Below, in pieces: positions 43,856 to 53,584 of a stretch of DNA of 64,000 bases. This DNA is from Romanomermis culicivorax (lineage: Eukaryota; Nematoda; Enoplea; Mermithida; Mermithidae), in contig CAWUHX010000281.1 of NCBI GenBank assembly GCA_963922205.1, positions 62,001 to 126,000 of the forward strand, written 5' to 3'. Positions within the stretch are counted from its first letter, which is position 1. The number at the start of each line of letters is the position of its first letter. Below the pieces are notes generated by a model, which ran no database searches, was not told the origin of the DNA, and saw nothing but the letters and a program-made list of their open reading frames with translations. A program made the position numbers and the translations under genes.

Positions 43856-46800
43856 ACAGAAAAAACAGAAATAAACTGAAAAACAGAAAACGGAAGAAAT
43901 CTGAAAAACAGGGGAAAAAACTGGAAAACAGAAAAAACTGAAAAAAAACTAAAAAAACAGAAAAAAATTGGGAAACAGAAAAAACTGAAAGACAGAAAAA
44001 AAATTGAAAGACAGAAAAAAAACTGAAAAATAGAGAGAATCGGAAAACAGAAAAAACTAAAAAACAAAAAAAAACTAAAAAAATAGAAAACAGGAAAAAA
44101 ACTGAATGACAGAAAAAACTGAGAAACAGAAAAAAACTGAGAAACAGAAAAAAAACTAACAAACAGAGAGAAACTGAGAAACAGAAATAAAACTTAAAAA
44201 CAGAAAAAAAACTGAAAAAAAAACTGAAAAAAACTGGAAAACAGAAGAAAAACTGGAAAACCGAGAGAACTGAAAAACAGAAAAAACCTGAAAAAAACTA
44301 AAAAAACTGAAAAAATGAAAAACAGAGAAAAAACCGTAAAACAAAACAAAACCTGAAAAAGAGAAAAAACTAAAAAACAGAAAAAAACTGAAAAAGAGAA
44401 AAAACTGAGAAACAGAAAAAAAACTGAAAAACGGAGAGAACTAAAAACAAGAAAAAAACTGAAAAAACTGAAAAATAGAAAAAAACTGAACAACAGAAAA
44501 GAACTGAAAAATAAAAAAAAGAAAAAAACGAAAAACAGAAAAAAACCGAATGACAGGAAAAAACTGAGAAACACAGAGAACTAAAAAACGGCAAAACTGA
44601 AAAACAGAGAGAACGGGAAAACGGGAAAAAAACTGAAAAACAGAAAGAACTGAAAAACGGAAAAATGAAAAAACTAGAAAACAGAAAAAAACTGAAAACA
44701 GAAAAAACCGAAAAAAACTGAAAAACAGAAAAAACTCAAAAACAGAAAAAAACTGAAAAACAGAACAAAACTGAAAAAAACTAGAAGACAGAAAAAACTA
44801 AAAAACACAAAGAAACTGAAAAACAAAAAACCTGAAAAAAACTGGAAAACAGAAGAAAGAAAACTGAAAATAACTGGAAAAAACTGAAAAACACAAAAAA
44901 CACAAAAAAGAAAAAACTGAGAAACAGAAAAAAACTAAATAACAGAAAAAACTGAACAACAGAAAAGAACTGAACAACAGAAAAAAACTGAACAACAGAA
45001 AAAAACTGAAGAACAGGAAAAGAAACTGAGAAACAGAAAAAGCTGAAAACAGAAGAAAAACTGGGAAACAGAGAGAACTGAAAAACAGAAAGAAACTGAA
45101 AAAAGTAAAAAACTGAAAAAAGTAAAAAACAGGAAAAAACTGAAAAAAACTGGAAATCAGAAAAAACTGAGAAACAGAAAAAAACGAAAAAACAGAAAAA
45201 AAACTGAAAAACCGAAAAGAACTGGAAAAAACTGAAAAAAAACTAAGAAACTGGAAAAAACTGTAAAACAGAAAAAGAACTAAAAGAAAACTGAGAAACA
45301 GAAAAAAACTGAAAAACAGAAAAAGCTGAAAAACAGAAAAAAACTGGAAAACTGAAAAGAACTGGAAAAAAATTGGAAAACAACTGAAAAACAGAAAAAA
45401 ACTGTGGAAAACTAAAAAACCGAAAAAACTGAAAAACTGAAAAACTGAAAAAAACTGAAAGAAAACTGAGAAACAGAAAAAAATGGAAAACCAAAAAAAA
45501 CTGAAAAAGGGAAAAAACTGAAAAAGAGAAAAAAACTGAAAAAAAAACTGACAAACAGAAAAAATCCCAATGAAAAAGAGAAAAAAACTGAGAAACAGAA
45601 AAAATCTGAAAAACAGAAAAAACCTGAAAAACAGAAAAAAACCGAAAAATAGAAGAAAAACTGGAAAACAGAGAGAACTGAAAAACAGAAAAATACTGAA
45701 AAACAGAAAAATGCTGAAAAAACTAAAAAACAGAAAAAAATTGAAAAACAGAAAAAAAACGAGAAACAGAAAAAAAACTGAAAAAGAGCAAAAAGAGAGA
45801 GACAGAAAAAAACTGGAAAACAGAAAAAAACTTAAAAACAGAAAAACCCGAAAAACAGAAAGGAACCGAAAAATAGAAGAAAAACTGGAAAACAGAGAGA
45901 ACTGAAAAACAGAAAAAAACTGAAAAAAACCAAAAAAACTGAAAAAAACTGACAAACAGGAAAAATCCCAAAAAACAGAAAAAAACTGAAAAAGAGAAAA
46001 AAACTGAGAAACAGAAAAAAGCTAAAAAACAGAAAAAACCTGGAAAACAGAAAAGAACCGAAAAATAGAAGAAAAACTGGAAAACAGAGAGAACTGAAAA
46101 ACAGAAAAACACTGAAAAAAACTAAAAAACAGAAAAAAATTGAAAAACAGAAAGAAACCGAAAAATAGAAAAAAACTGAAAAAGAGCAAAAAGAGAGAAA
46201 CAGAAAAAAACTGAAAAACAGAAAAAACTGAAAAACAGGAAAAAAACTTAGAAACAGAAAAACCCGGAAAACAGAAAAGAACCTAAAAATAGAAGAAAAA
46301 CTGGAAAACAGAGAGAACTGAAAAACAGAAAAAAACTGAAAAAAAACTAAAAAACTGAAAAAAACTAACAAACAGGAAAAATCCCAAAAGCACAGAAAAA
46401 TCTGAAAAAGAGAAAAAACTGAGAAACAGAAAAAACCTGAAAAACAGAAAAGAACCGAAAAATAGAAGAAAAACTGGAAAACAGAGAGAACTGAAAAACA
46501 GAAAAATACTGAAAAAAACTAAAAACAGAAAAAAACTGAAAAAAAACTTAAAAACTGAAAAAGCTGACAAACAGGAAAAATCCTAAAAAACAGAAAAAAA
46601 ACTGAAAAAGAGAAAAAAACTGAGACACAGAAAAAAGCTAAAAAACGGAAGAAACCTGAGAAACAGAAAAGAACCGAAAAATAGAAGAAAAACTGGAAAA
46701 CAGAGAGAACTGAAAAACAGAAAAATACTGAAAAAAAACTAAAAAACTGAAAAAAATTGAAAAACAGAAATAACCGAGAAACAGAAAAAAACTGAAATTG

Positions 46801-47262
46801 AGCGAAAAGAGAGAAACAGAAAAAAACTGAAAAACAGAAAAAAACTGAAAAACAGAAAAAAAACTTAAAAACAGAAAAACCCGAAAAAACTGAATACAGA
46901 ACAAACTGAAAATGGGGAAAAACTGGAAAACAGAAGAAAAACTGGAAAACAGAGAGAACTGAAAAGCAGAAAAAAAACTGAAAAAAAGAAAAAAAACTGA
47001 AAAACGGAGAGAACTGAAAAACGGAGAGAACTGAAAAACGGAGAGAACTGAAAAACAGAAAAAAACTGAAAAAAACTAAAAAACTGAAAAAACTGACAAA
47101 CAGGAAAAATCCCAAAAAACAGAAAAAAACTGAAAAACAGAATAAAACTGAAAAACAGAAAAAAACTGAGAAACAGAAAAAAAATAAAAAACAGAAAAAA
47201 ACTGAAAAATAGAAAAAAAAACTGAAAAACAGAAAAAAAACTGAAAAACAGAAAAAACAGAA
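43856..47262. repeat. 17-bp minisatellite array C
   Basis: The longest 17-bp array (about 3.4 kb). Many variant units are present (GAGAGAACTGAAAAACAG, CCGAAAAATAGAAG, GACAAACAGGAAAAATCCC). The landmark CAAACAGGAAAAATCCC recurs near 45550, 45953, 46368, 46567 and 47096, giving a loose higher-order period of 200-530 bp. Many G-containing variants break the pure pattern more than in array A. Non-coding. Confidence 0.93.
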
Positions 47263-47625
47263 AGAAAAACTGTGAACTGTGAGTTTTACTTGTACTGCAG
47301 AAACTGAAAATAAACATTGTGCAGACTGTTAAATCAGTTTTTCATTAGTAGAAAACCCAATGAGTTGCAACTTATCCGCGTAAACACTTTAAAGGAAGAA
47401 CAGGAAACCTGTAAAATGCTTTGTTTTGAGGAAATTATGTAAAAAAAGTTTTATTGTGTAACTCAGTGGGTTGTGTGAATTCCACGTGAAAACTTCAAGC
47501 ACTGAGAATAAGAAAAACTGAAAAGAGTTTTAATGTCAGCACCAAAAAACAATGTGCGAGAATTTCACGTGAACACTATTAAGACTGAACACCTATATAA
47601 AACTATGCATGAGATATTTAACTGA
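47263..47625. repeat. Core module 3 (diverged)
   Basis: Same order as core modules 1 and 2 with about 10-15% differences by eye: AAACATTGTGCAGACTGTTAAATCAG, AATGAGTTGCAACTTATCC, AACTCAGTGGGTTGTG, CTTCAAGCACTGAGAATAAG. It is the oldest or least homogenised of the three. Confidence 0.88.
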
Positions 47626-48785
47626 AAAACAGAAAAAACAGAAAACGGAAGAAATCGGAAAAACAGGGAAAAAAACTAGAAAACAGAAAGACACTGAAAA
47701 AAGCTGAAAAAAAACTGAGAAACAGAAAAAAACTGAGAAACAAAAAAAAACTGAGAAACATAAAAAAACTGAAAGACAGAAAAAAACCGAAAAACAGAGA
47801 GAATCGGAAAACAGAAAAAACTAAAAAACAAAAAATACTGAAAAAATAGGAAACAGGAAAAAAACTGAATGACAGAAAAAACTGAGAAACAGAAAAAACT
47901 AACAAACAGAGAGAAACTGAGAAACAGAAAAAAAACTTAAAAACAGAAAAAACTGAAAAACAGAAGAAAAACTCAAAAACCGAGAAAACGAAAAAACCTG
48001 GAAAAAACCGAAAAACTGAAAAAAACCTAAAAACTGAAAAAAACTGAAAAACAGAAAAAAAACCGTAGAACAGAACAAAGACTGAAAAAAAGAAAAAACT
48101 GAAAAAAATAAAAAACTGAGAAACAGAAAAAAACTGAAAAAAACAAAAAAACATAAAAAAACTGAAAAAGAGAAAAAACTAAGATACAGAAAAAAACTGA
48201 AAAACAGAGAGAACTAAAAACAAGAAAAAAACTGAAAAAAAAACTGAACAACAGAAAAAAACTGAACAACAGAAAAAAACTGAACAACAGAAAAGAACTG
48301 AACAACAGAAAAGAACTGAAAAATAAAAAAAAGGAAAAAAAATTAAAAAACCCGAAAAACAGAAAAAAACCGAATGACAGGAAAAAACTAAGAAACAGAG
48401 AGAACTAATAAACGGAAATAACTGAAAAACAGAGAGAACTGAGAAACGGAAAAAAACTGAAAAACGGAAAAATCAAAAAACTAGACAACAGAAAAAAACT
48501 TAAAAACAGAAAATAAACCGAAAAAAAACTGAAAAACAGAAAAAACTCAAAAACAGAAAAAAACTGAAAAATAGAAAAAAGACTAAAAAACAGAAAAAAC
48601 TGAGAAACAGAAAAAACAGAACTAAACTGAAAAACAGGGAAAAAAACTGGAAAACAGAAAAAACTGAAAAAAACTTAAAAACCGAAAAAAAACTGAGAAA
48701 CACAAAAAAACTGAAAGACAGAAAAAAAACTGCAAAATAGAGAGAATCGGAAGCAAAAAAAAAACAGAGAGAATCGGAAGCAAAA
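47626..48785. repeat. 17-bp minisatellite array D
   Basis: Fourth array of the same family, matching array C units (GAACAACAGAAAAGAACTG, GAGAGAATCGGAA). It ends near 48785. 48786-49001 is unarrayed intron with residual CTGAAAAAC words. Confidence 0.92.
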
Positions 48786-49016
48786 TTCAAAAGGAGTTTT
48801 GTTGTCAACAGCATATAACTAAGAGACTGAAAATAAAATTTGTGATGTATACTGTATTGAGAAACTGAAAAACAAATTTTTGTTTTCAGCAACTTTACGC
48901 AAATTTTGGGCGTTAGATGATAAAAAAGTGAGTTTTGCCATCTGCAGCATTATAATTTGAGGTCATACAAATGTGCATTGTGCATTTTTGTAGCTTGTTT
49001 ACTTAAACAGGGTGCA

Positions 49017-49244
49017 CCGACAATTGAGCGCCGAACAATTGAGCACCGACAACTGAGCGCCGCACAATTGAGGGCCGTGACAACTGAGTGCCGAAAACTG
49101 AGCACCGACAACTGAGCACCAACAACTGAGCGCCGTGACAATTGAGCAACGTGACAACTGAGCGCCAGACATTTGAGCGCCGACAACTGAGCGCCGACTA
49201 TTTAACGCATTATAATTGAGCGTTTTTTCCATTTACTGAGCGCT
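49017..49244. repeat. Left arm, 14-bp tandem repeats
   Basis: About 13 units of roughly 14 bp with the core ACAACTGAGCGCCG (variants ACAATTGAGCACCG, ACATTTGAGCGCCG), decaying past 49204. It is the inverse of the arm at 49867-50103. Confidence 0.9.
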
Positions 49245-49262
49245 ATGGAAAACTAGCATTTC

Positions 49263-49346
49263 AGTGATTATCTACCATAATGATTATCTACCATAATGAT
49301 TATCTACCATAATGATTATCTACCATAATGATTATCTACCGTAATG
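49263..49346. repeat. 16-bp minisatellite
   Basis: Five tandem copies of GATTATCTACCATAAT; the last carries CCGTAA. It lies in the loop between the left arm and the telomeric tract. Confidence 0.95.
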
Positions 49347-49412
49347 TATATATAACCATACATCTAATATTATGAATCAAACAAATATGGTCATTTTTGA
49401 TTCGTATGACGA

Positions 49413-49817
49413 AGCCTAAGCCTAAGCCTAAGCCTAAGCCTAAGCCCCTAAGCCTAAGCCCCTAAGCCTAAGCCTAAGCCCCTAAGCCTATGCCCCTAAC
49501 CTTAAGCCCCTAAGCCTAAGCCCATAAGCTTAAGCCCAAGCCTAAGCCTAAGCCTAAGCCTAAGCCTAATACTAAGCCTAAGCCTAAGCCCAAGTCCAAG
49601 CCTAAGCCTAAGCCTAAGCCTAAGCCTAAGCCTAAGCCTAAGCCTAAGCCTAAGCCTAAGCTTAAGCTTAAGCCTAAGCCTAAGCCTAAGCCTAAGCCTA
49701 AGCCTAAGCCTAAGCCTAAGCCTAAGCCTAAGCCTAAGCCTAAGCCTAAGCCTAAGCCTAAGCCTAAGCCTAAGCCTAAGCCTAAGCCTAAGCCTAAGCC
49801 TAAGCCTAAGCCTAAGC
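49413..49817. repeat. Interstitial telomere-type repeat (TTAGGC)n
   Basis: About 405 bp of GCCTAA hexamers, i.e. TTAGGC on the minus strand, the nematode telomere repeat. The left third is mixed with GCCCCTAA, GCTTAA and CCATAA variants. The right two thirds (from 49680) are almost pure. It is not at a chromosome end here: unique exons lie on both sides. Its reading frames (L-R dipeptides) are artefacts. Confidence 0.95.
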
Positions 49818-49866
49818 AAAAATAGTTACTTCAAACTGATTGGGTTATTTATCTGACATTAAATAG

Positions 49867-50103
49867 TCGGCAGTCAGTTGTCGGCGCTCAGTTGTCGGCC
49901 CTCAGTAATCTGGCGCTCAGTTGTCTGGCGCACAGTTGTCTCGGCGCTCAGTTGTCGGCGCTCAGTTGTCGGGGCTCAGTTGTCGGCGCTCAGTTGTCGG
50001 CGCTCAGTTATCAGCGCTCAGTTGTCGGCGCTCAGTTGTCATGGTGCTCAGTTGTCTGGCGCTCAGTTGTCGGTGCTCAATTGTCGGTGCTCAATTGTCT
50101 GGT
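49867..50103. repeat. Right arm, 14-bp tandem repeats
   Basis: About 16 units of GGCGCTCAGTTGTC with variants (GGTGCTCAATTGTC, TGGCGCTCAGTTGTC). Reverse orientation to 49017-49244, so a transcript or single strand could fold into a stem of about 200 bp. Confidence 0.9.
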
Positions 50104-50149
50104 CATGCTTAAACAGTAGACCCACAAAATTAAACACAAAGACGCTCAC

Positions 50150-50270
50150 CGTAATCCTCTCACAGTCCATAGTTTCTAAATTACAGAATTTGATCGAACA
50201 TTTGAATTTTATTATTGAATGGTCCGGGAATTTTACGGCAGGTATTTCGATTTGGGCTATGTAAGGCATC
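50150..50270 (-). CDS. ZP-C exon (end of ZP domain) of vWA-ZP cuticlin
   Basis: Acceptor CCTACAG before 50270, donor GTGAGCG after 50150, entry phase 2, exit phase 0. It encodes MPYIAQIEIPAVKF.., then PDHSIIKFKC, IKFC and METMDC-like spacing (residues TMDCERIT at the end). This corresponds to the last part of the ZP-C module of cuticlins, where a Lys-Phe-x-Asp segment precedes a cysteine cluster. It follows the exon at 53185 (phase 2 out) and joins the last exon at 37640 in phase 0. A Foldback-like element lies 34 bp beyond its donor. Confidence 0.85.
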
Positions 50271-50706
50271 CTGTAGGTTACAGTCGATGTGATACTTGTG
50301 TCTATTGGACATCTGTAAAAAACAACTTAAATATGTACAAAAATTGGTCGGTTACTGCTGGATATGGATTCAACTAGAGACCCAGTAGGTCCAATGAGTC
50401 CAAGGCTCTAAGCAAATTGTCATTCCCAAATAGTACAGAAGGATAGGCAATGCTGTAGCATAGGCTGTGCTAAAACATAGGCAAGCGGTCATCCAGACAT
50501 AATATCCAAAACGTACAGATAGGAATAGATTTTTGCATATAAGGTGTAGGAGTCTTGGTTGGTAGTCACTGCTAGGCCATGGACATGCAAAATGCGGGAT
50601 TAACGTATTGCATTGATGTAGGCCAAAATCTTACCTTAAAAACGCCATATATTGTTATCTATGCTACAGTAACCATACAAAACTGCATGTCAAATTAACC
50701 ATTGTA

Positions 50707-52019
50707 TGAGGGGCGTTCATTTAATTCGTGCTAGTTGACAGATAAATTTTTTTCAGTATAAACTTGTTATGATTATTATAGCTTTTCTGAAAGCTCTTTC
50801 ATTTCTTTATCCAATGGTATGGAAATTAAAGCACTAATCCAAGTTTTCATGTTTCAGCAATTTATTAAAATTTACATACTTTTATAAAAATGAAAGAAAG
50901 TAGCAAAAACCAATGATCGATAATTTTCTTTTTGTGGAAAGAGGGTTGTTCGGCGTCAGACATCACTCGTTGTCTACAAACAGTCTATGGGGACTCTGGG
51001 CTTGGCCAGACAACAGTTAGCAAATGGATCCAACGATTCTGTGAGGGGCGGGAATTATTGGAAGATGACCAGAGACCTGGGCAGCCTGTCACTGCATCTT
51101 CAGCCGAAAATGTGACCGCAGTTGAGGACATGGTAATGGAAGACTGTCGTGTGACTGTTCAAGAAATCGTCACTGAAGTAGGCACCAGCGCCGGTAGCAT
51201 TCATAAAATTTTGCACAAAAACCTGTTCCTGAGTAAGGTTTGTGCGCGCTGGGTGCCTAGACTGTTGGGAGCCGAAATGAAGAAGAACCGGGTCGACACG
51301 TGCAAGTTGCTGTTGGAGATCCATGCAGTGGAGCAAGAAGATTTTTATAGGCAATTGATCACCGTGGATGAAACCCCGTTACCTTACTACAACACCGAGA
51401 CCAAAGCTCAATCCATGCAGTGGCGGCGAAAAGATGAAGGGGCACTGGTTAAGGCCAAAAGCACCCCATCGGTCGGCAAGGTCATGGTCACCGTATTCTG
51501 GGATTGCGAAGGCATCATAGTGATTGATTATCTGGAGCGTGGGGCCACTATCAATGCTCAGTATTACTCCAAGTTACTCGTGGATCTGCGCAAGGCATTG
51601 AAAGAAAAACGACCCGGAAAGCTGCACATGCGACCATTGCTGCAACATGACATGGCCCGACCCCATACTGCTAAGTTTATGCAATCGACTATAGCCGAGC
51701 TACGATGGGAATTGCTGCCACATCCAGCCTATTCCCCAGATTTGGCACCCAGCGATTACTACCTGTTTTCTGAATTGAAAACGCCCCTCTGTGGAAGGCA
51801 TTTTGGGTCATTGAAAGAGTTGCAATGGGCCGTTGACCTATGGGTCAAGGTGACCCCCATGGAATTCTACCAGGAGTCTGAAAAAGTTGCCAGGATGCTG
51901 GAAGAAATGCATTGAAGAGAAGGGTGGATATTTTGAAAAAAGTGATATATTTCAAAATTTGAATGGATTTCGTTTACTATATATTTTATGTCTAGCACCA
52001 ATTAAATGAATGATCCTCG
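50707..52019 (+). mobile_element. Complete mariner element with TIRs
   Basis: 1,313 bp. Terminal inverted repeats of 28 bp (50707-50734 and 51992-52019) match at 23 of 28 positions, with GTTCATTTAATT / ATTCATTTAATT cores and GTGCTAG inner ends. TA dinucleotides flank both sides (50705-50706, 52020-52021), the target site duplicated by Tc1/mariner elements. It contains one transposase gene on the + strand, opposite to the cuticlin gene. Length and structure are typical of mariner. TIR starts of GAGGG type resemble the elegans/irritans-side subfamilies, but I cannot assign the subfamily firmly. Confidence 0.93.
50890..51915 (+). pseudogene. Mariner transposase with one in-frame stop at codon 9
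   Basis: From ATG at 50890 the frame reads MKESSKNQ, then TGA (50914-50916), then SIIFFLWKEGCSASD.. without interruption to TGA at 51913. 341 codons plus stop is the normal mariner length. The N-terminal DNA-binding region has two helix-turn-helix-like parts (around residues 24-55 and 85-115). The linker WVPRLL is the mariner WVPHEL motif. The catalytic triad is D160 (TVDET), D254 (QHDMARPH) and D289 (APSDYYLF), with exactly 34 residues between the last two: DD34D. The stop lies where a CGA arginine codon would give TGA by C-to-T change. Apart from it nothing is broken. An internal start after the stop would lose part of the first helix. Confidence 0.93.
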
Positions 52020-52436
52020 TAGATTGTAGCTTCAGCTTCTATCAGCTGTTGACTGTAGGGGTTTTGATTCCCAACACTGATGATATAACTCCAACTCCAG
52101 AAAATCGGTGAATCCTGCTGCACAAAGCTTAAGTTCATAGTTGAGGGAGGCTGAGGTAGAGAAGCTTATCCTTTCACTATGGTTATTTTGATATCTGGTT
52201 GGAAGGTTCTCGCATGATTCCCAACACTGGAGTGAATCTACAGCGTTTCTGTGGTCATCATTCCCACCAACTTCAATACTAAATCTCAATCCTGCATTTT
52301 CAAATATAGTGTGTCCAATTGGTTATTATCACTTAGGACCCCTGAACACATGGTGTACAGTGTGATTCAAACATGTCTGTTTTGAATGTAGTTTATGGTT
52401 GAAAGAACGCTTATATGCCAGTTTCGCCAATGTATC

Positions 52437-52584
52437 AGCATTGTCTATGCTTTAGCATTGCATATGTTTTAGAATTGCCTATGCCTTAGCATTGCCCATG
52501 CTTAAGCATGGCATATGCTTCAGCATTGTCTATACTTTAGCATTGGCCATGTTTCAACACTGCCTGCCTACGCTTCAGCATTCC
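52437..52584. repeat. 17-bp palindromic minisatellite
   Basis: About eight units of 17 bp, AGCATTGCCTATGCTTT with variants. Each unit has AGCAT and ATGCT arms able to pair. One longer unit (21 bp) sits near the end. Unrelated in sequence to the CTGAAAAACAG 17-bp arrays. Confidence 0.9.
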
Positions 52585-52695
52585 AATGGCTCCAGCATAC
52601 CACGTGGACACCTAGTTCATAACAATCAATAAGGTTCTCCATTCACTTTTTGGACTACCTGTCTGAAACTACAAAGCTGCATGGATACATTGCCA

Positions 52696-52970
52696 CATGG
52701 TCACAACCACGACAGATATGACCAATCAAATGTTGGTATAGGTGAAATTCAACCAATCAAGGTTAACACCAAATTTTTGTGGCGCAATCTCATTGGTCAT
52801 GGCTGCTGCAGTCAAGGCCCTGCCCTGAACTATAAACGCACCTTCGAGGTGCAATACGAAATCTTGATGTTGAATTTGATTGGTTGCATGTCTTGTGCCC
52901 TGAAATTTAATTGGTTGCACGTTATGTACACTGGAATTTGATTGATAGGGGCTGTCGTGGTCATACCATG
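52696..52970. mobile_element. Small inverted-repeat element (MITE-like, 275 bp)
   Basis: About 35-bp imperfect inverted ends: CATGGT..ACCACGACAG..CAATCAAAT at 52696-52730 and its inverse, ATTTGATTGATAGGGGCTGTCGTGG.., at 52936-52970. Inside are several copies of CCAATCA / TTGATTGG / TTAATTGG words. No reading frame of interest. No target duplication could be fixed. Confidence 0.65.
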
Positions 52971-53184
52971 AGGAGTAAATGTGGTCCTGTCAAAGCTCAT
53001 GAACATGATGACATAGCAGACTTTGAGGCAAACATTCAAAACTGTTGATGAGGTCAACTGCTGCAACAGATATGTTTCTCCATGATCAAATGCCATTTAA
53101 CGCACAGATCAACAGTGAACCATTTTTGTGAACTATTTCATTTCTCAATGGCTCAGAAATCATCATTTGTACACTTTGCCTCAC

Positions 53185-53275
53185 CCTTCGGAGTCGATCA
53201 TCATCTTCTGCAAAGACTTGCCATCAGTCATATAACAACTGTGCACTAACATAATGTAGTTTTGCCTGGCGTTGT
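53185..53275 (-). CDS. ZP-C exon (VHSC motif) of vWA-ZP cuticlin
   Basis: 91 bp between acceptor ATTTTAG and donor GTGAGGC, entering in phase 1 and leaving in phase 2. With the preceding G it reads D-NARQNYIMLVHSCYMTDGK.. and ends MMIDSEG. VHSC followed by an Asp-Gly turn is the signature of nematode cuticlin ZP-C modules. In the family, as I recall it, a cysteine stands three residues before VHSC (F-C-M-T-V-H-S-C) and another follows in a Gly-Cys pair about 14 residues later. Here the first is tyrosine (NYIMLVHSC) and the second is absent. It is separated from the 53328 exon by an intron of only 52 bp. Confidence 0.88.
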
Positions 53276-53327
53276 CTAAAATTTGAGTAAATAATTTTCA
53301 CAACAAAATATACGAAAAATCTCTCAC

Positions 53328-53470
53328 CAACGTCGCAATCTATGGTATGTATTAATTTTTCACCAATATTCACATCGTCCAAAATACATCCTTCGGCTTT
53401 TCGAATGATGTAAGCGCAAGGTGGCTGCATCTGCGGGATATTAGAACTGATGGTGCGATTTTCGATAGAC
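53328..53470 (-). CDS. ZP-C exon (start of ZP-C) of vWA-ZP cuticlin
   Basis: 143 bp, acceptor TTCTTTAG, donor GTGAGAG; phase 2 in, phase 1 out. It encodes SIENRTISSNIPQMQPPCAY, then IIRKAEGC..NIGEKLIHTIDCDV. A Pro-Pro-Cys-x-Tyr start, a Val/Asn-Ile-Gly-Glu turn and His-x-x-Cys are the landmarks of the beginning of ZP-C in cuticlins (usually ..IGx.V.HKW.C). The tryptophan is replaced (HTIDC). An additional cysteine occurs in AEGC. Next exon 52 bp away. Confidence 0.87.
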
Positions 53471-53584
53471 CTAAAGAAAATTTGAAAATGGGATACTTCA
53501 CAAGACAAGTGATGTGATGCATAGGCAGTGAAAATTTGCATAACATTTGTTATGCATCTTTTCTCATTGTTTTTATATTTTGAT

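Larger units (their letters stand above)
49011..50107. mobile_element. Foldback-like element with telomeric repeats in the loop
   Basis: The 1,097-bp segment is bounded by a 9-bp direct repeat CTTAAACAG (49002-49010 and 50108-50116). Its two arms are inverted copies of one another, each built of a 14-bp tandem unit (GACAACTGAGCGCC on the left, GGCGCTCAGTTGTC on the right). The inner ends match exactly in reverse (GCCGACTATTTAA at 49191, TTAAATAGTCGGC at 49859). Outer ends share GACAATTGAG inverted. Arms of short tandem repeats plus a 9-bp target duplication are the hallmark of Foldback elements. The loop holds a 16-bp minisatellite and (GCCTAA)n. No transposase is encoded, so it is non-autonomous. 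Confidence 0.75.
37641..50149 (-). other. 12.5-kb last intron packed with arrays
   Basis: Donor GTGAGCG follows the exon ending at 50150, and acceptor ATTTTCAG precedes 37640. Both sides are phase 0. Contents in + order: about 265 bp of plain intron; four arrays of a 17-bp unit; a ~370-bp core sequence three times; a ~1.6-kb block of ~300-bp degenerate repeats; and a Foldback-like element. The intron is very long for a nematode. No exon with ZP or other protein similarity was found inside. The long F/S/L/V-rich minus-strand frames are the array read as TTT-rich codons. Confidence 0.8.
50271..53184 (-). other. 2.9-kb intron carrying mariner and small inverted-repeat element
   Basis: Phase-2 intron (donor GTGAGGC, acceptor CCTACAG). 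50271-50704 shows no feature except CAATGCTGTAGCATAGGC-type words near 50450-50485, which are inverted relatives of the 17-bp repeat at 52437. The mariner occupies 50707-52019, the minisatellite 52437-52584 and the inverted-repeat element 52696-52970. 52030-52300 has two copies of GATTCCCAACACTG. No further exon is required by phase. Confidence 0.75.

Noticed and set aside
45570-45905. Plus-strand Lys/Arg/Asn-rich frame as a nuclear basic protein
   Set aside because: Same array read on the other strand.
37891-48892. Many long minus-strand frames rich in Phe, Ser, Leu and Val (up to about 385 codons) as a membrane-protein family
   Set aside because: They are the TTTTTCTGTTTTTCAG-type 17-bp array read in whichever frame lacks stops; all three frames give similar products, and there is no start context, domain or codon pattern.
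49413-49817. A true chromosome end
   Set aside because: The exons at 50150 and 36903 of one gene lie on both sides, so the tract is internal.
49502-49819. Leu-Arg dipeptide protein
   Set aside because: Frame through the telomeric hexamer; a hexamer always gives a two-residue repeat.
49878-50264. Ser/Ala/Cys-rich plus-strand protein (SALSCRRSVVG repeats)
   Set aside because: 14-bp arm of the Foldback-like element; overlaps the ZP-C exon on the other strand.
52032-52289. Minus-strand Cys-containing frame as an extra ZP exon
   Set aside because: The exons at 53185 and 50270 already join in phase 2 with continuous ZP-C homology, and this frame has no ZP landmarks.
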